From assembly GCA_963843645.1 (NCBI GenBank), contig CAWJLE010000003.1, positions 806,001 through 870,000 on the forward strand: a stretch of 64,000 bases of DNA. The letters run 5' to 3'. Numbering within the stretch: the first letter of the stretch is position 1; each line of letters begins with the position of its first letter. This document shows, piece by piece, positions 61,600 through 64,000 of this stretch. The translations under genes were made by a program, and so were the position numbers. Under the pieces are notes generated by a model. The model had not been told where the DNA came from, ran no database searches, and worked only from the letters and a program-made list of their open reading frames with translations. Source of the stretch: CAWJLE01 sp963843645. Its GTDB lineage: Bacteria > Chloroflexota > Anaerolineae > DAOTYC01.

Positions 61600-64000
61600 A
61601 TGATTGACTGGATCGGAGTTTCAGTACCAGCCGCGGCGACGCTGATCTATATCGGTCTCCTCTGGCTGGTGCTATCATCGCCGGTTAGGACCGCGGCCAA
61701 GCAAGTCTTCGCGGTCTTCCTGGGGGCGTTCGTAATCTGGACGTCGGGTTCGCTCGCCTGGCATCTGTCGGGCGGCATGCTCTGGAATCACATTCTGGTC
61801 AGCGGGGCGACGCTCGGCGTGCTGGCTTTTGTGTATTTCGTCTACGTGTTCCTCGCTATCGAGCGCCGAATTGTAGCCTTCGTGGTGCCGTCCCTGGCGG
61901 TAGCGTGCCTGATTACTATCTGGACCAACCTCGTCGTGTCCGACAGTTACCTCGAAAACGGCGTCGCGCACATGACGCTTGGCCCGGCCTTCGCGCTCAA
62001 CATTCTGCTGACGATGTGCGTCTATTGCTGGAGCATGGCCCAGCTCATCCGTCACTATCGGCGCCAATCGGATCCCATCGCCCGTTACCACATTCAATAC
62101 CTCATCCTCGGCCTCGGTCTCTGGTGGCTGGGCGTCTTCACCAACGCCCTTCCCGATATTGGCAATTATCCGATCGACGTCGCGCTGGGCATTGTCAGCG
62201 CCGTACTGATGGCCTATGCCATCCTCCATCATCAACTTCTCGACATCACTGTACTCGTGCGGCGAGGCCTGGCCTACTCGGTGCTCACCACCACTGTGGC
62301 AGCGTCGTATCTGATCAGCGTCTTCATCCTTCAAGGTTTGCTCCAACGCCTTTTTGGAGCGAACGCGTTCTTTAGTGCCTTCGCTGTGGCGGTTGGCTTC
62401 GCGGTTCTCTACAATCCTTTGCGCCGGAGAACGCAATATTTGGTAGACCGTATCTTCTTCCGCGAACGTACTAACGTGCAGCACATGCTCGCCGAGATCA
62501 GCCAGAAGACAGCGTCCATCATGGACGTTGATGATCTCGGGCGCCTGGTTTTGGATCGCATCGCGGCTTCGATGTCGGTCGAACGTGCGGTGCTGTTCGT
62601 CTCAGAGAAGGACGAGCAGACTCTCCAACCGCTGGCGCAACGAGGATTCGAGCCACCCACGATGTACACTTTTCTAGCCGAAAATCCCCTCGTGCAAACG
62701 TTGAGGGCCGACTCGTTGGACACAATCAGCGGCGATCTGCTGCTGCGCCTTCCCTCCTCCATCGGCATGTTAGGCTGGGAAAGACGTGGCTTGGAGGCCC
62801 TCGACATTCAACTCTTCGTGCCCATTAAGCTGAAGGGGGAGCTCGTAGGCTTGCTCGCGCTGGGACCGAAGATATCGGAGACGCCGTATTCCAGGGACGA
62901 CATCCTCGCGCTGAAAACCCTTGCGAACCAGATTGCGGTGGCGATAGGCAACACCCGGCTGGTGGCCGACCTCCAGCATAGTCTCATCGATTTGAAGCAC
63001 ACGCAGGATCAGTTGATCCAGGCGGCCAAGCTTTCGGCGGTGGGCCAATTGGTCGCGGGTGTCGCCCACGAGCTGAACAACCCGCTGACTGCCGTCAAGG
63101 GCTACGCGGAGCTGCTGCGAACCAAGAGGTGCCGGCTGACGTCAGCCGTGACCTGCAGCGTATCGACGAAGCTGCAGATCGTTGCAGTCGAAATCGTTCG
63201 AAACCTACTGACGTTTGCACGGCGCCACAGCCCGGAGCTCAGTCAGTGCGACATCAACGATATCCTGGAAGTGACTCTGTCGCTCCAGGCCTACCGCTTC
63301 CGAGTAGAGAACGTCGAGGTACAGACGGACCTGGCGTCGAACCTGCCGACTCTTCTGGCCGACCAGTATCAGCTTCAGCAGGTGTTTTTCAACATTATCA
63401 GCAATGCGCAACAGGCCATGTCAGATACCAACGGCGGCATTCTTCGCGTGGGCACTGAGCGTGCGGGAGAGATCATCCGAATAGTGATCAGTGATACCGG
63501 GCCGGGCATCACTCCGGAGGTACAGGCGCGAGTCTTCGAACCCTTCTTCACGACAAAGGCGGTCGGTGAGGGCACCGGTCTCGGGTTATCGATATGTTAC
63601 GGCATCATCCAGACCCACGAAGGGCGAATTCACCTGCAGAGCACTCCTGGAAGAGGAGCCACGTTCATCGTCGAGCTTCCCATCCGAAGCATCCCAGCTC
63701 CTGCCGTCGCTGAGCCGAAACGATCCAAGACGGATGGACGACTCAAGGACCAACGCATCCTGGTGGTCGATGATGAGGAGTCAATCCTTGCTCTGATTGA
63801 ACGCACGCTGACCGAGGAGGGTATGATCGTCGACTCGGCCGCGACCGGAGTCCAGGCATTGGAGTTGCTCGAACAACATCCGGGTCCCCGCTACGATCTG
63901 ATCTTGAGCGACGTCAAGATGCCAGGTCTGGACGGTGGCCAGCTGTATACGTTCCTGCGATACAACCACTCAGGCCTGGAAAAACGGATTGTCTTCATGA
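61600..64000 (+). CDS. Membrane hybrid histidine kinase with GAF and receiver domains (3' partial)
   Basis: The ATG at 61600 follows CCGGAGGGG; the frame stays open to the window end (about 800 residues visible). Seven or so helices fill residues 1-275, followed by a GAF-like domain (about 295-445: ISQKTASIMDVDDLGRLVLD...RDDILALKTLANQIAVAIGNTRL). HisKA has H490 in GQLVAGVAHELNNPLTAVKGYAELL. The ATPase has NIISNAQQAM, DTGPGI, FEPFFTTK and GTGLGLSICYGII. A receiver domain follows with D771 in LILSDVKMPGLDGG. Between about 63130 and 63205 two compensating shifts replace the expected EVPADVSRDLQRIDEAADRC with unrelated residues. Confidence 0.87.
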   Translation, partial: MIDWIGVSVPAAATLIYIGLLWLVLSSPVRTAAKQVFAVFLGAFVIWTSGSLAWHLSGGMLWNHILVSGATLGVLAFVYFVYVFLAIERRIVAFVVPSLAVACLITIWTNLVVSDSYLENGVAHMTLGPAFALNILLTMCVYCWSMAQLIRHYRRQSDPIARYHIQYLILGLGLWWLGVFTNALPDIGNYPIDVALGIVSAVLMAYAILHHQLLDITVLVRRGLAYSVLTTTVAASYLISVFILQGLLQRLFGANAFFSAFAVAVGFAVLYNPLRRRTQYLVDRIFFRERTNVQHMLAEISQKTASIMDVDDLGRLVLDRIAASMSVERAVLFVSEKDEQTLQPLAQRGFEPPTMYTFLAENPLVQTLRADSLDTISGDLLLRLPSSIGMLGWERRGLEALDIQLFVPIKLKGELVGLLALGPKISETPYSRDDILALKTLANQIAVAIGNTRLVADLQHSLIDLKHTQDQLIQAAKLSAVGQLVAGVAHELNNPLTAVKGYAELLRTKRCRLTSAVTCSVSTKLQIVAVEIVRNLLTFARRHSPELSQCDINDILEVTLSLQAYRFRVENVEVQTDLASNLPTLLADQYQLQQVFFNIISNAQQAMSDTNGGILRVGTERAGEIIRIVISDTGPGITPEVQARVFEPFFTTKAVGEGTGLGLSICYGIIQTHEGRIHLQSTPGRGATFIVELPIRSIPAPAVAEPKRSKTDGRLKDQRILVVDDEESILALIERTLTEEGMIVDSAATGVQALELLEQHPGPRYDLILSDVKMPGLDGGQLYTFLRYNHSGLEKRIVFM

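Overview
The window is a 64 kb piece of a high-GC bacterial chromosome. The style of its genes suggests a Chloroflexota (Anaerolineae-like) organism. Exported proteins carry long Pro/Thr linkers (PTATP-type), solute-binding proteins have plain signal peptides, PadR is paired with a membrane protein, and carbohydrate ABC importers and URO-D family methyltransferases are abundant. The taxonomic call is inference from gene style only. I saw no rRNA, tRNA, CRISPR array or transposase.

Layout. 1-10.3 kb: mostly exported or membrane proteins of unclear role (CARDB protein cut by the window edge, TolB-like propeller, SnoaL-like protein, PadR pair), then an exported diheme cytochrome c and an iron-sulfur-type flavoprotein. 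10.4-15.5 kb: an alpha-glucoside-type ABC importer (binding protein, two permeases, ATPase); the second permease carries a c-type heme domain in its extracytoplasmic loop. 15.5-20.3 kb (minus strand): a TetR regulator overlapping a CrtI-like FAD oxidoreductase, then a ferredoxin-domain aldo/keto reductase with a URO-D-type methyltransferase. 20.4-32.4 kb (minus strand): a truncated RND pump behind an ABC exporter, a two-component system, and an intact efflux set (MFP, RND pump) followed by an SH3/PD40 protein. 32.7-37.2 kb: a second URO-D paralogue, a HEAT-like gene fragment and a large exported transglutaminase with two discoidin-like domains. 37.6-41.6 kb: a ribose-type ABC importer. 41.6-49.5 kb: a second carbohydrate importer convergent with a catabolic operon (DapA-like lyase, FGGY kinase, class II aldolase, HAD hydrolase), divergent from a GntR/FadR regulator with a likely operator. 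50-54 kb: an MFS exporter, an exported protein with three chagasin-like domains and a small exported protein. 54.2-61.1 kb: a polyol/sugar gene set (methyltransferase-like protein, MtlD-like and GpsA-like dehydrogenases, FGGY kinase, cupin, MDR dehydrogenase). 61.6 kb to the end: a membrane hybrid histidine kinase cut by the window edge.

The overall picture is a saprophyte taking up sugars by three ABC systems and funnelling sugars, polyols and perhaps methoxylated compounds into central metabolism, with efflux and surface proteins in between.

An important caveat is that many genes are frameshifted, and nearly every shift I traced is a single extra base. Fourteen of them lie between about 13.3 and 15.25 kb. 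Conserved motifs continue on both sides of each shift, which looks more like insertion-type sequencing error than gene decay. Gene limits below are given for the reconstructed genes.
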